Translations under genes and position numbers: made by a program | The notes under the pieces: model-generated | What the model was told of the DNA's origin: nothing | The model's input: only the letters and a program-made list of their open reading frames with translations | The model's database searches: none | In this document: in pieces, positions 16,748 through 25,054 of the stretch | Layout of the letters: each line of letters begins with the position of its first letter | Position numbering within the stretch: position 1 is the stretch's first letter | NCBI GenBank assembly: GCA_018241025.1 | Contig: JAFEEQ010000021.1 | Location: 62,001-126,000 of the forward strand | Reading direction: 5' to 3' | DNA length: 64,000 nt | Source: Pseudomonadota bacterium | GTDB lineage: Bacteria; Pseudomonadota; Alphaproteobacteria; Micropepsales; Micropepsaceae

Positions 16748-17352
16748 GCCTCGCGCCCGGCGTGACGCTGTGGCGGGAGAAGCTGTCGCGTGCCGAACAG
16801 TTGGATTTGCTGGCGCAGATCCAGGAACGCCTGCGCGACGCGCCGTTCTACAAGCCGCTGATGCCGAAATCGGGCACGCCGTTCTCGGTCGAGGAAACCA
16901 ATTTCGGTTCGCTCGGCTGGTTCTCGGATCGCGCGGGCTATCGCTATGTCGCCGAACATCCGCTGACGCAGAAGCCCTGGCCGGCGATTCCCGGCGCGCT
17001 GCTCGCGCTGTGGGACGAAACCACCGCATATGGCGCGCCGCCGGAGTGTTGCCTCGTCAACCGCTACGGTTCCGCTGCGAAGATGGGGCTGCATCAGGAT
17101 CGCGACGAGCAGGCGCTCGATGCGCCGGTGCTGTCGGTCTCGCTCGGCGACGATGCGGTGTTCCGCTTCGGCGGCGCCACGCGCAAGGGACCGACGCAAT
17201 CGGTCGTGCTGTCGTCCGGTGACGTGTTGACCTTCGGCGGTCCGGCGCGGCGGATGTTTCACGGCATCGACCGCATCCGCGCGGGAAGCTCGACGCTTCT
17301 GCCGGGCGGCGGGCGGATCAACCTGACTTTGAGACGGGTGAACCCCAAATAA
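16735..17352 (+). CDS. alkB: AlkB-type DNA/RNA repair dioxygenase
   Basis: 2-oxoglutarate/Fe(II) dioxygenase that reverses N-alkyl damage on nucleobases. The 205 residues carry all hallmark residues: H120-x-D122 in GLHQDRDE, H176 in MFHGIDR, and the arginine pair R194 and R200 in RINLTLRR; LVNRYGSAAKMG precedes the metal motif as in E. coli AlkB. ATG 16735 lies 13 bases inside the upstream phosphatase frame. No ada-like regulator is nearby. Confidence 0.95.
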   Translation: MAVVSLAPGVTLWREKLSRAEQLDLLAQIQERLRDAPFYKPLMPKSGTPFSVEETNFGSLGWFSDRAGYRYVAEHPLTQKPWPAIPGALLALWDETTAYGAPPECCLVNRYGSAAKMGLHQDRDEQALDAPVLSVSLGDDAVFRFGGATRKGPTQSVVLSSGDVLTFGGPARRMFHGIDRIRAGSSTLLPGGGRINLTLRRVNPK

Positions 17353-17430
17353 AGTGGCACCCGGTCGGGGGGCCAACCGGGTGCCGGATGCGCTTTTCGC
17401 GCGATGCCGGGAGGGGATGACCGGCATCTT
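17353..17430 (+). terminator. Tandem GC hairpins downstream of alkB
   Basis: GCACCCGGT..ACCGGGTGC (17357-17384) and GATGCCGG..CCGGCATC (17403-17428) are two strong stems directly after the alkB stop, without a T tract. They probably act as a terminator or mRNA end. The rest of the spacer to 17615 is a less GC-rich stretch with no gene that I can see. Confidence 0.5.
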
Positions 17431-17615
17431 CGAAGGATGTCACCCGGCTTGCGAGCGGGGGGGCAGTGCTTGCCGGATGTCGCTCATCCTTCAAGAGGTA
17501 AGTTATGCACGAATGCCACAGTTTGCAAGAAATTTTTTCCGGAATCGGGATTTCGAACTTTTTTTAATGACAGGTGCAAATCTGCCACTTGGACGCGGAA
17601 ACCCGTGGCTTTTGC

Positions 17616-18245
17616 TCAACGGATCATCCGTTGCCAGGCCGCGGCCAATCCCGGAGTCGCGCGGATCTGTGCGCGTTGCGCATCCGGAATGCGCGGATGC
17701 AGGGCGGCGATGAATGTCTCGCGCACCGAGGGACCGCCGCTTGCAACTTCCCGCACCATCTCGCCGTGTACGGGTGCGAAGCCGGTTTCGACGACGCGCA
17801 GATACCAGCCGCAACGCGCCGACACCGTCATGCGCGCGGGGATGTCTTCGCGTGCATGAAGCGCAAGTTTGAAGCAGGGCGCGCGCGGCTGCGAGATCTC
17901 GAGCAGCGCATCGCCCCAGCGAAAGCGGTCGCCGATCGCGACCTGATCTTCGTCGCTGCCTTCGAGAGTCAGGTTCTCGCCGAAGGTGTTGGGGCCGCAG
18001 GCGAGATTGTGCTGTGCCTGCCACCACGACCAGTTGTCGGCCGGATAGGCGTAGACCGCCTTGTCGCGCCCGCCATGGACACGCAGATCGGCCTGGCCGT
18101 CGCCTTCGAGGTTTTCGCGTCCGACAAAGATGCTGTCCGCCTCAACTCGCGCCTTGGCGATGGCCGAAAGCACGGTCTCGCCTTCCGCCGTCACGCCGAT
18201 AGCGCGCGGCAGGCCGACACTGACGTCGCGCAATCGAAGCTTCAT
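17616..18245 (-). CDS. MOSC domain protein, YiiM type
   Basis: MOSC proteins carry sulfur on a conserved cysteine and act near molybdenum-cofactor chemistry; YiiM-type members reduce N-hydroxylated substrates. The 209 residues show VHGGRDKAVYAYPADNW (about 55-71), GPNTFGENLTLEG, and QPRAPCFKLA with the expected cysteine near 120. ATG 18245 overlaps the aminotransferase stop as ATGA, so it is translationally coupled to that gene. Physiological substrate unknown. Confidence 0.87.
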   Translation of the reverse strand: MKLRLRDVSVGLPRAIGVTAEGETVLSAIAKARVEADSIFVGRENLEGDGQADLRVHGGRDKAVYAYPADNWSWWQAQHNLACGPNTFGENLTLEGSDEDQVAIGDRFRWGDALLEISQPRAPCFKLALHAREDIPARMTVSARCGWYLRVVETGFAPVHGEMVREVASGGPSVRETFIAALHPRIPDAQRAQIRATPGLAAAWQRMIR

Positions 18246-19627
18246 AGCTTGCCGAGGTCCTTCGCGGTGCGGTCGATGGCGTTCTTGAGCTTGGCGACGA
18301 TCTCCTCGACCTCGGTCTCGGAGACGATCAGCGGCGGCGCGAGCACCATGGTGTCGCGGATCGCGCGGCTGACGAGACCGCTGTTGAAGCAATAGTTGCG
18401 GCAATGGGTGCCGATCGTGCCGGGATCGGGGAAGAATTTGCGCTCGGTCTTGTCGCGCACGAGTTCGATGGCGGCGAGCAGGCCCTTGCCGCGCACCTCG
18501 CCGACGAGGGGATGACCGGCAAAGGTCTCCTTCAGGCGCCGCTGGAGATAGGGGCCGATGATGTCGCGGGTGCGCGATACGAGGTTCTGCCGCTCGATTA
18601 CTTCGAGATTGCGCAGTGCCACGGCGCAGGCAACGGGATGGCCGGAGTATGTGTAGCCGTGGACCAGCTCCTCATTGGCGTTGAGGATGGTCTGGCTCAT
18701 GCGCGCACCGAGCGAGATCGCCGAGATCGGCTGATAGCCCGAGGACAATCCCTTCGCCATCGTCATGATGTCGGGCGCGATGCCATAGGTCTGCGAGCCG
18801 AACCATTCGCCGGTGCGGCCGAAGCCGGTGATCACCTCGTCGATGTGCAGCAGCACATCGTGGCGTGCGCAGATGCGCTGCACTTCGGGCCAGTAGCTAT
18901 CGGGCGGGAAGATGAGGCCGCCGGCGCCCTGGATCGGCTCGGCCGAGAACGAGGCGACGCGGTCGGGGCCGAGTTCGAGGATCTTCTCCTCGAGCTTTTT
19001 CGCGATCAGGAGTCCGAATTCCTCCGGGGCGATATCGCCGTAGCCCGCCTCCTTCGCGCCGTACCAGTAGGGCGCCGGCACCTTGTCGAAGCCGGGCAGC
19101 GGCAGATCCCATTGCGGATGCATCGGGGTGAGGCCCGACAGCGACGCCGCCGCCATGGTCACGCCGTGATAGGCGTAATCGCGCGACAGATGAATCTTCT
19201 TTTCCGGCCTGCCCTTCAGGTTCCAGTAGTAGCGGATGAGCTTGAGCGCGCTGTCATTCGCCTCCGAGCCGGAATTGGCGAACAGCACATGGTCATGGCC
19301 TTCGGGCAGAAGCGTCGCGAGCTTGGCCGCGAGCTCGATGGTCCAGGGGTTCGAGGTCTTGAAGAAGTGGTTGTAGTAGGGAAGCCGCTTCAGCGCCTCG
19401 TACCCCGCCTCCGCCAGCGCGCCATTGCCGTAGCCGACCTGCACGCACCACAGGCCCGACATCGCGTCGAGGATCTTCTCGCCTTCGCTGTCCCACAGAT
19501 AGACGCCGTCGCCATGGGTGATGACGCGCACGCCTTCCTTGTTGAGGGCGGCGGTGTCGCTGAAGGGATGGACGTGGTGGGCGGCGTCGAGCGCCTGCCA
19601 GTGCTTGGTCTGATTGCTGCCGTGCAT
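18242..19627 (-). CDS. Class III PLP aminotransferase (putrescine/beta-alanine-pyruvate type)
   Basis: Omega-amino group transferase to pyruvate. In the 461 residues, SGSEAND (119-125) binds the cofactor phosphate, LHIDEVITGFGRTG (260-273) holds D263, and K292 in TMAKGLSSGYQPISA is the Schiff-base lysine. The N-terminal HHVHPF box and overall length match putrescine- or taurine-pyruvate type enzymes; substrate is not certain. ATG 19627 has AGGAG nine bases upstream; the in-frame start at 19678 is less likely. Coupled to the MOSC gene downstream. Confidence 0.92.
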   Translation of the reverse strand: MHGSNQTKHWQALDAAHHVHPFSDTAALNKEGVRVITHGDGVYLWDSEGEKILDAMSGLWCVQVGYGNGALAEAGYEALKRLPYYNHFFKTSNPWTIELAAKLATLLPEGHDHVLFANSGSEANDSALKLIRYYWNLKGRPEKKIHLSRDYAYHGVTMAAASLSGLTPMHPQWDLPLPGFDKVPAPYWYGAKEAGYGDIAPEEFGLLIAKKLEEKILELGPDRVASFSAEPIQGAGGLIFPPDSYWPEVQRICARHDVLLHIDEVITGFGRTGEWFGSQTYGIAPDIMTMAKGLSSGYQPISAISLGARMSQTILNANEELVHGYTYSGHPVACAVALRNLEVIERQNLVSRTRDIIGPYLQRRLKETFAGHPLVGEVRGKGLLAAIELVRDKTERKFFPDPGTIGTHCRNYCFNSGLVSRAIRDTMVLAPPLIVSETEVEEIVAKLKNAIDRTAKDLGKL

Positions 19628-19843
19628 ATGCGCGCACTCCTGAATGGGTTCGAAGACGATGGACTGCCGGACGCGCACAGGCGGCCGGCGGATCGTCTAG
19701 GGATTGAACCCGATCCGCGCGCAGAGAATGAGCAGGGCGCGCTTCCGCGTCATGATGGAAGGATAGAACACCTTGCGCATGAAGAAAATCAGGGATGCCG
19801 ATTTTCGATCATTTGACCCTTCACACTTGGATCAAACTCGAAA
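19628..19843. promoter_or_regulatory. Upstream region of the aminotransferase gene with an inverted repeat
   Basis: This spacer contains GAAAATC..GATTTTC at 19784-19806 (seven-base arms, nine-base centre) in a locally AT-rich patch about 160 bases before the aminotransferase start. The size and A/T-tract arms resemble sites of Lrp/AsnC-type or similar regulators, but no such regulator is adjacent. I see no gene here. Confidence 0.35.
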
Positions 19844-19993
19844 CCTCATCCTGAGCCTGCCCGCCTACGCCGAGGCTTCGGCGGATCAGGTATATCTCGT
19901 GTCCACCCAAGCTTTAGCGTAGGTGGATCGAAGGATGGCAGTCCTGCGCCGTCAGTGACGCCCCTCGCCCTTCGACAAGCTCAGGGTGAGGGT
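19844..19993. repeat. Composite dispersed palindromic repeat
   Basis: CCTCATCCTGAGCCTGCC, the CCGCCTACGCCGAGGCTTCGGCGG hairpin, GTAGGTGGATCGAAGGATGGCAGTCCTGCGC and CGCCCTTCGACAAGCTCAGGGTGAGGG follow one another. It contains the same blocks as 3889-4037 in the reverse order of the two halves, and shares AAGGATGGCAGTCCTGCGC with 63161-63283. It fills the end of a 390-base gene-free gap. Confidence 0.85.
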
Positions 19994-20019
19994 CATTGTG
20001 TGAAAGCAAAAGGGCACTA

Positions 20020-20652
20020 TCAGCCCTTCATCAATGCAACCGCCGCCCGCCAGCCCGGCAATGCGGCGATATCGGCGCGCCAGCGCTGGATACCGCGATA
20101 CTCGCCGAGCGGAACCCCGGCCTCGTCGCCGCGCACCAGCGTCGCACCGAGTGAGATGTCGGCGACGGTCAGCGTGTCGCCGGCGGCATAGCGGGTCTTC
20201 GCGAGCTGTCCGTCGAGCACCGGCGCCAATCTGGCGATCAGCGCGGCGCCGCGCTCGATCTCCGCGGCATCGGGTGGGCCCATGCCGAAGAGCTTCTTGA
20301 CCACGTTCTCGAACATGTAGATCGCGACCGCCGGGTCCCAATGCGCGCTTTCCCAGAATTGCCATTTCACCGCGGTCATCCGTGCCTTGAGATCGGCCGG
20401 CATCATGCCGCTGTGCGGCTTCAGCGCCGCGAGATACTGGACGATGGCGTTGGATTCCCAGAGACAATAGTCGCCGTCTTCCAGAACCGGCATGCGCTGG
20501 TTCGGATTGAGCGCGGTAAAGCCCGGCGTCTTCTGCGCCTGCTTCGAGAAGTCGACCGGCACGAATTCGTAATCGATGCCGAGCTGGTGCGCCGCGAACA
20601 GCACCTTGAAGCCGCGCGGCGAGAGCGGAAAGACATGCAGCTTGATGGTCAT
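20020..20652 (-). CDS. Glutathione S-transferase family protein
   Basis: 210 residues. The thioredoxin-like domain (1-80) has LHVFPLSPRGFKVLFAAHQLG, with S11 at the usual catalytic Ser/Tyr position, and the cis-proline and glutathione-binding box MPVLEDGDYCLWESNAI. The helical domain follows with LTVADISLGATL (about 161-172). ATG 20652 overlaps the stop of the upstream SRPBCC gene as ATGA. It closes a four-gene ArsR-SRPBCC-SRPBCC-GST chain. Confidence 0.9.
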   Translation of the reverse strand: MTIKLHVFPLSPRGFKVLFAAHQLGIDYEFVPVDFSKQAQKTPGFTALNPNQRMPVLEDGDYCLWESNAIVQYLAALKPHSGMMPADLKARMTAVKWQFWESAHWDPAVAIYMFENVVKKLFGMGPPDAAEIERGAALIARLAPVLDGQLAKTRYAAGDTLTVADISLGATLVRGDEAGVPLGEYRGIQRWRADIAALPGWRAAVALMKG

Positions 20653-21209
20653 GGCGCGGTATCCGTCTTGAGGTCGGGGGAGCCGGTTTCGATCGCGGTC
20701 TTGAGCCTGCCGAACTGCTCGGCGAGTACGCCATCGACCGCCGGTGCGAAGGTTTCGAGTCCGTCGGCAAGATAGCCGCCGACATTGTAGACGACGCTCA
20801 AGTCTGTGCCGCCGTCGGCAGGCTTGAGTTCGATCGTCATCGCGCCGTCGACTCCGAGACCTTGCAGCGGGCCGAGTGCGCCGCGGAGAACGAGCCGGCT
20901 GTTCGGCGCGGCGAAAAAGACCGTCATGTGCTGAACGCTGCCGCCATCCGGCAGTTTCTCGCACCAGCAGCCACCGGCCTTGGCATCGAGCGTCAGGTTG
21001 GCGGCGCTGCCCGAAAAGGTGTGACGGGAGCTCCACCAGCCGGATGGCACAATCAGCGCGGCATAGACCTGGTCCGGTGGCGCGGCGATGTGGAGCTGCT
21101 CGCGCACCATGAAGCCGTTGGCCGCGGCATCGACGACCTCGGCCCGCGCCGGGCAAACCAGCGCCGTGGCGACCATGAGCCCGATCAGGGCGTGATAGAG
21201 GCGATGCAT
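20649..21209 (-). CDS. Exported SRPBCC/START-like protein
   Basis: 186 residues with a signal peptide (ALIGLMVATALVCPARA, cleavage expected near residue 23) followed by an SRPBCC fold: EQLHIAAPPDQVYAALIVPSGWWSSRHTFSG is the typical first strand and helix. The WWSSRHTFSG and GGCWCEKLPDGG boxes resemble polyketide cyclase/AHSA1-like proteins, but the export signal is unusual for that group. A small hydrophobic ligand in the periplasm is a guess. Confidence 0.75.
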   Translation of the reverse strand: MHRLYHALIGLMVATALVCPARAEVVDAAANGFMVREQLHIAAPPDQVYAALIVPSGWWSSRHTFSGSAANLTLDAKAGGCWCEKLPDGGSVQHMTVFFAAPNSRLVLRGALGPLQGLGVDGAMTIELKPADGGTDLSVVYNVGGYLADGLETFAPAVDGVLAEQFGRLKTAIETGSPDLKTDTAP

Positions 21210-21232
21210 CCTTGTCCCCCTTCCGGCCCGGT

Positions 21233-21712
21233 TCAGGCCGCTTCTGCATCCTGACGATAAAGCTCGAGGATCGCGCTCCAGCCGCCGCTGCCGTCGATCG
21301 CGGCGCGCATCGCTTCGCCGCCTTCGGCGCCCAGGCGCTCGAAATTGCGATGCTCGAGTTCGACGCGCGTGCGGCTCGATCCCTCGGCGATGAAGCGCAC
21401 TTCGACTTCCGAGGCGACCGTCGCGTCGGACTTCCACATCGCATTGATGTCCCAGCTGTGCACGAGACGATTTGGTGGATCCCACACGCTCACCGTGCCG
21501 ACGGTGCACTCGCTGCCGTCCTCATGCACCGTGTACCAGCGGCCGCCGACGCGCGGCTCGATCGCCGAGGATTTAAGCGGTGCGCCGCCGATGTGGTGCG
21601 ATTTCGGCCACCAGGCGTCGAGGCGCGCCGTGAAGACTTCAAAGGCCTTCGCCTGCGAGACGTTCACGGTGACCGTCCGGCGAACCGGCGCGATGGTGAT
21701 GGTCTTGGTCAT
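21233..21712 (-). CDS. SRPBCC family protein (AHSA1/polyketide-cyclase-like)
   Basis: 159 residues with VRRTVTVNVSQAKAFEVFTARLDAWWP at the N-terminus, VGGRWYTVHEDGSECTVGTVSVWDPPNRLVHSWDI in the middle and TRVELEHRNFERLG near the end, the standard order of ArsR-partnered SRPBCC proteins. Its ATG overlaps the ArsR stop by four bases (ATGA). In such pairs the SRPBCC protein is thought to bind a small hydrophobic ligand; none is known here. Confidence 0.88.
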   Translation of the reverse strand: MTKTITIAPVRRTVTVNVSQAKAFEVFTARLDAWWPKSHHIGGAPLKSSAIEPRVGGRWYTVHEDGSECTVGTVSVWDPPNRLVHSWDINAMWKSDATVASEVEVRFIAEGSSRTRVELEHRNFERLGAEGGEAMRAAIDGSGGWSAILELYRQDAEAA

Positions 21713-22020
21713 GTGTCCCCTTCCGATCTTTCCGCTTCCGCCTTGAAGGCGTCGAGAGCGATCTCCCAGAATTGATCCAGCCAGGCGCGCAGCTTCGCGA
21801 GCCCGTCCGGATCGATCCGGTAGATGCGCCGCGTGCCCTCCTGCTCCTCGCTCACCAGCCCGGCCTCCTTCAGCACTTTGAGGTGCTGCGACACCGCCGG
21901 GCGGCTCACGGGCATTCCGGCGGCGAGGCGCCCGACAGCCTGCGGACCCTGCCGGAGCCGCTCGAACACCTTCCGCCGCGTTGGGTCTGCCAGCGCCTCC
22001 AGCGCATTTCCGTAAGCCAT
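21709..22020 (-). CDS. ArsR-family winged-helix transcription regulator
   Basis: 103 residues: NALEALADPTRRKVFERL, then the recognition helices in MPVSRPAVSQHLKVLKEAGLV and the wing EQEGTRRIYRIDPDGL. No CxC metal-binding motif of classical ArsR/SmtB is present, which fits the SRPBCC-linked subgroup. It leads the operon and likely represses it through the palindrome at 22029-22044 just upstream of its own start. Confidence 0.92.
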   Translation of the reverse strand: MAYGNALEALADPTRRKVFERLRQGPQAVGRLAAGMPVSRPAVSQHLKVLKEAGLVSEEQEGTRRIYRIDPDGLAKLRAWLDQFWEIALDAFKAEAERSEGDT

Positions 22021-22025
22021 AGCTA

Positions 22026-22054
22026 ACCGTAAGTATAAACTTACCGATTGTCAA
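22026..22054 (-). promoter_or_regulatory. Promoter and operator of the ArsR-SRPBCC operon
   Basis: A consensus TTGACA (-35) at 22049-22054 is followed after 17 bases by TACGGT (-10, three of six). Between them lies the perfect palindrome GTAAGT-ATAA-ACTTAC (22029-22044), well placed for an autoregulatory ArsR operator that blocks RNA polymerase. Confidence 0.65.
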
Positions 22055-22103
22055 GCACGGTTTGCCCTATGCTCCTGGCAGGAAGCGCTTGGGGAGAGTC
22101 GAA

Positions 22104-22493
22104 ATGCCGGATTGGCTCAGAAGCACTCTGGCGGTGCTGGCGGGCGTGGTGACGATCGGTGTGCTGCATACCGGAACCGACATGGCTCTGGAGGGAAGCG
22201 GCATCTTCCCGCCGCCCGAAGCACCGTCGGCTCTCGATCCGCTCTATCTCGGAACGGCGGTCGTCTATCGCAACGTCTACAACGTCCTCGGCGGATATCT
22301 GACGGGACGCCTCGCGCCGGCAGGGCCGCAGATGCATGCTGCGGTGCTGGGCCTGATCGGCCTGCTGCTCAATCTCGCTGGCGGATATGTGATGTGGAGC
22401 ATCGGGGCGCACTGGTATCCTGTGACGCTTGCCATTCTCGCCTTGCCCGCTACGTGGCTCGGCGGCTGGCTCGTGTCACGGAGGGCGGTGTGA
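22104..22493 (+). CDS. Small integral membrane protein
   Basis: 129 residues. Four hydrophobic segments are visible: LRSTLAVLAGVVTIGVLHTG, VVYRNVYNVLGGYLTGRLAP (weaker), HAAVLGLIGLLLNLAGGYVMW and WYPVTLAILALPATWLGGWLV. ATG 22104 has GGGGAGAG about five bases upstream. I do not recognise a functional motif. It is followed with a four-base overlap by a glutathione S-transferase gene, so the pair are cotranscribed. Confidence 0.8.
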   Translation: MPDWLRSTLAVLAGVVTIGVLHTGTDMALEGSGIFPPPEAPSALDPLYLGTAVVYRNVYNVLGGYLTGRLAPAGPQMHAAVLGLIGLLLNLAGGYVMWSIGAHWYPVTLAILALPATWLGGWLVSRRAV

Positions 22494-23101
22494 TCACGAT
22501 CTACAATTTCCCGCGCGGGGCGCGCGGCGTGCGTGCGTTCTGGGTCTGCGAAGAGATGGGCGTGCCCTATCGCGCCGAGGCCGTGAGCTTTCCGCCGAGC
22601 GAAGCCTATCGCGCGCTCAACCCGATGGGCACGGTGCCGTTTCTCGAGGATGAGGGCGGCGTCGCGATCAACGAGAGCACGGCGATGATGCTCTATATCG
22701 CCGAACGCTACGGCCCGACCCCGCTGCTGCCGGCGAAGGACGATCCGGCGCTCGCCAAGGTGCTGCAGTTCACCGTTTACGGCGAAGGCACGCTGGGCAG
22801 CGGGATGAATCCTTTGATGATGGCGAAGTTCGGCGCACCCGACGCCGAGAAGGACATCTGGATGACGCGGGCGCTCTACGGGCGGATGGAGACGGCACTC
22901 GACATCGTGGCGAAGGCATTGGGCGACGGACCGTTCATCGCCGGCGAGACCTTCACCCTCGCCGATATCTCGGTCTCGACCGCGATCGACATGTGGAAAG
23001 GCGCGCTCGGCAAGGATACGCCGCCTGCCCTCGCCGCCTGGCGCGAACGCGTCCAGTCCCGCCCGGCCTATCTGCGCGCGGCGGCGGCGCAGCAGCGCTG
23101 A
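22490..23101 (+). CDS. Glutathione S-transferase family protein
   Basis: 203 residues from GTG 22490, which overlaps the upstream stop (GTGA) and has GGAGG in front. The thioredoxin-like domain reads ITIYNFPRGARGVRAFWVCEEMGVPY, then NPMGTVPFLEDEGGVAINESTAMMLYIAERYG, the standard glutathione-binding cis-Pro and E-S-x-A boxes; the helical domain has FIAGETFTLADISV. The substrate is unknown. Confidence 0.92.
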   Translation: MITIYNFPRGARGVRAFWVCEEMGVPYRAEAVSFPPSEAYRALNPMGTVPFLEDEGGVAINESTAMMLYIAERYGPTPLLPAKDDPALAKVLQFTVYGEGTLGSGMNPLMMAKFGAPDAEKDIWMTRALYGRMETALDIVAKALGDGPFIAGETFTLADISVSTAIDMWKGALGKDTPPALAAWRERVQSRPAYLRAAAAQQR

Positions 23102-23102
23102 C

Positions 23103-23519
23103 TTAAGGCGATGGCGGGCCTTTGAGCTCGACGGTGTTCCCGTCGGGGTCCTGCACATAGATCGATGGACCTACCCCCTCGGCACCATAGCGCTGGCCTT
23201 CGCTCGTGATGGCGACACCGTGCACGGCAAGGTGCGCGCGGATCGCGCTCTCATCGAAAGGCGTGACCTGAATTGCAAAGTGATCGAGATTTCGGCCTTC
23301 CATTTGAGGGCCGGCGCCGCCCATCTTGCCCAGAATGCCATCGAGCGGAATGAGATCGATCAGGCTGTCGCCGGCGCGCACCTGCCAGAGGCCGATCCTC
23401 TCCTGCACATTGTCGAGCGTGCAGCCAAGGACGTCGCGATAGAAGGCAAGGCTCTTCTCGAGATCGCGCACGCGCAGCACGACATGATCGAGTTTGCGGA
23501 GCGTGAACGGAACGGCCAT
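23103..23519 (-). CDS. VOC family protein (glyoxalase/dioxygenase-like)
   Basis: 138 residues forming one vicinal-oxygen-chelate module: LRKLDHVVLRVRDLEKSLAFYRDVLGC at the start with a metal histidine (H12), LDHFAIQVTPF in the middle with a second one, and IYVQDPDGNTVELKG at the end with the Glu ligand. This is a common single-module VOC; the reaction cannot be assigned. Confidence 0.88.
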   Translation of the reverse strand: MAVPFTLRKLDHVVLRVRDLEKSLAFYRDVLGCTLDNVQERIGLWQVRAGDSLIDLIPLDGILGKMGGAGPQMEGRNLDHFAIQVTPFDESAIRAHLAVHGVAITSEGQRYGAEGVGPSIYVQDPDGNTVELKGPPSP

Positions 23520-23528
23520 GGCGTCCTG

Positions 23529-24344
23529 CTATGTGAGGATGGGTGCCGTGGGTTTCAATCGTCCGCCGACGCGCACCGGGTCGATGCGCGCGGCGAGACC
23601 CTTGGCGTTGGTCTCGACGAACACGCCGCAGACGGTTGCCGGGCCGGTCGCAGGCGTGAAGCGGCCCTGGCTCATCTTGGTGAGGAAACGCTGCACCGGG
23701 CCGTATTTCTCCATGCCGATGACGCTGTCGTAATCGGCGCAGGCGCCGGCATCGGTCTGATAGGCGGTTCCGCCTGGCAGGATCTGCGCATCGGCGGAGG
23801 GCACATGCTGATGCGTGCCGACGACGAGGCTGGCGCGGCCGTCGCAGAAGTGGCCCATCGCCATCTTTTCGCTTGTCGCTTCGGCGTGCATGTCGACGAC
23901 CACCGCATCGGCGGCTTCGCCGAGCGGACAGGCGGCGAACTCCGCTTCGACGGCAGCGAAGGGATCGTCGAGCGCATCCATGAAGACGCGGCCCATGACG
24001 TTGACGACGAGCACGCGCTCGCCCTTGCGGGTCTGGAACAGGTTGGCGCCGCGGCCGGGCGTGCCCTTCGGATAGTTCGCGGGGCGCAGCACGCGGTCTT
24101 CGTCGCCGATGAAGGCGAGGATCTCCTTCTGGTCGGCCCAATGATTGCCGGTCGAGATCACGTCGACGCCCATGGCGAAGAACTCGCGCGCGATCGCCTG
24201 GGTCAGTCCGAAACCATGCGCCGCGTTCTCGCCATTGACGATGACGAGATCGAGATCGAGATCGGCGCGCAGGCGCGGAAGTTCCGCCGCCACCGCGTCG
24301 CGGCCGGGCTTGCCGATGATATCGCCGAGGAAGAGGATACGCAT
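23529..24344 (-). CDS. TIGR00282-type metallophosphoesterase (YmdB-like)
   Basis: 271 residues of the calcineurin-like phosphoesterase family that includes YmdB, a 2',3'-cyclic-nucleotide phosphodiesterase. Metal motifs are MRILFLGDIIGKPGRDA (D8), VIVNGENAAHG (about 57-67), STGNHWADQKEIL, VDMHAEATSEKMAMGHF and VVGTHQHVPSAD. Located 9 bases downstream of the VOC gene's start on the same strand; in other bacteria the gene often sits near the 5-FCL gene, as here (25042-25638). Confidence 0.92.
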   Translation of the reverse strand: MRILFLGDIIGKPGRDAVAAELPRLRADLDLDLVIVNGENAAHGFGLTQAIAREFFAMGVDVISTGNHWADQKEILAFIGDEDRVLRPANYPKGTPGRGANLFQTRKGERVLVVNVMGRVFMDALDDPFAAVEAEFAACPLGEAADAVVVDMHAEATSEKMAMGHFCDGRASLVVGTHQHVPSADAQILPGGTAYQTDAGACADYDSVIGMEKYGPVQRFLTKMSQGRFTPATGPATVCGVFVETNAKGLAARIDPVRVGGRLKPTAPILT

Positions 24345-24376
24345 GATCGCCTATTAGCACAGAAAGGCGCACGGCA

Positions 24377-25054
24377 ATGCTGCTGAAGATCTTCGTGCAG
24401 ACCGCGCTGTGGCTGGGTGCGATGGCGCTCCCGCTGTTCCTGGGCGCGGGGCGCTGGGACTGGCCGGAGGGCTGGGCCTTCATAGCGATTTTCGGAATCG
24501 GATCGGCGGTGTTCGTCGCCTGGCTTCTGCCGCGCGATCCGGCGCTGCTGGCGTCGCGGATGGACGTTTCGGCGCGGGCCGACCAGCCCTGGTGGGACAA
24601 GCTGTTCCTCTTCGGCTTCATCCTGTTCTGGTTCGTATGGCTCGCCTTCATGGCGGCGGATGCGCAGCGCTGGCACTGGTCGCGTGTGCCGCTCTGGCTC
24701 GAGATCGTCGGCGGTCTCCTCGTTATTGCCGGCTTCTCCGCCACCGTACCGGTGTTCGCCGCCAACAGCTTCGCGGCGCCCGTTGTGGAGGTGCAGACGG
24801 AGCGCCAGCAGCGCGTCATCGACACCGGGCCCTACGCGCTGGTGCGCCATCCGATGTACGCGGCATCGGCGCTGTACCTCACCGGCTTGCCGCTGATGTT
24901 CGGCTCCTGGTACGGGCTGATCGGGACGGCGGCGTTCCTCATCGGCGTGTCGATCCGGGCGTTGGGTGAGGAGCGCAAGCTCGCTCGCGAACTGCCGGGC
25001 TATGCGGCGTACATGACGCGCGTGCGCTGGCGGCTTCTACCCTACGTCTTCTGA
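24377..25054 (+). CDS. Isoprenylcysteine methyltransferase-like membrane methyltransferase
   Basis: 225 residues with five to six hydrophobic helices and the C-terminal ICMT/PEMT signature DTGPYALVRHPMYAASALYLTGLPLMFGS followed by a REL..YAAYMTRVRWRLLP tail. Such bacterial proteins methylate small hydrophobic substrates or lipids using SAM; the substrate is unknown. Its 3' end overlaps the convergent 5-FCL gene by 13 bases. Confidence 0.85.
   Translation: MLLKIFVQTALWLGAMALPLFLGAGRWDWPEGWAFIAIFGIGSAVFVAWLLPRDPALLASRMDVSARADQPWWDKLFLFGFILFWFVWLAFMAADAQRWHWSRVPLWLEIVGGLLVIAGFSATVPVFAANSFAAPVVEVQTERQQRVIDTGPYALVRHPMYAASALYLTGLPLMFGSWYGLIGTAAFLIGVSIRALGEERKLARELPGYAAYMTRVRWRLLPYVF

Noticed and set aside
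18404..19816. 470-codon frame on the plus strand
   Set aside because: Antisense to the aminotransferase gene; no recognisable motif, biased low-complexity composition.
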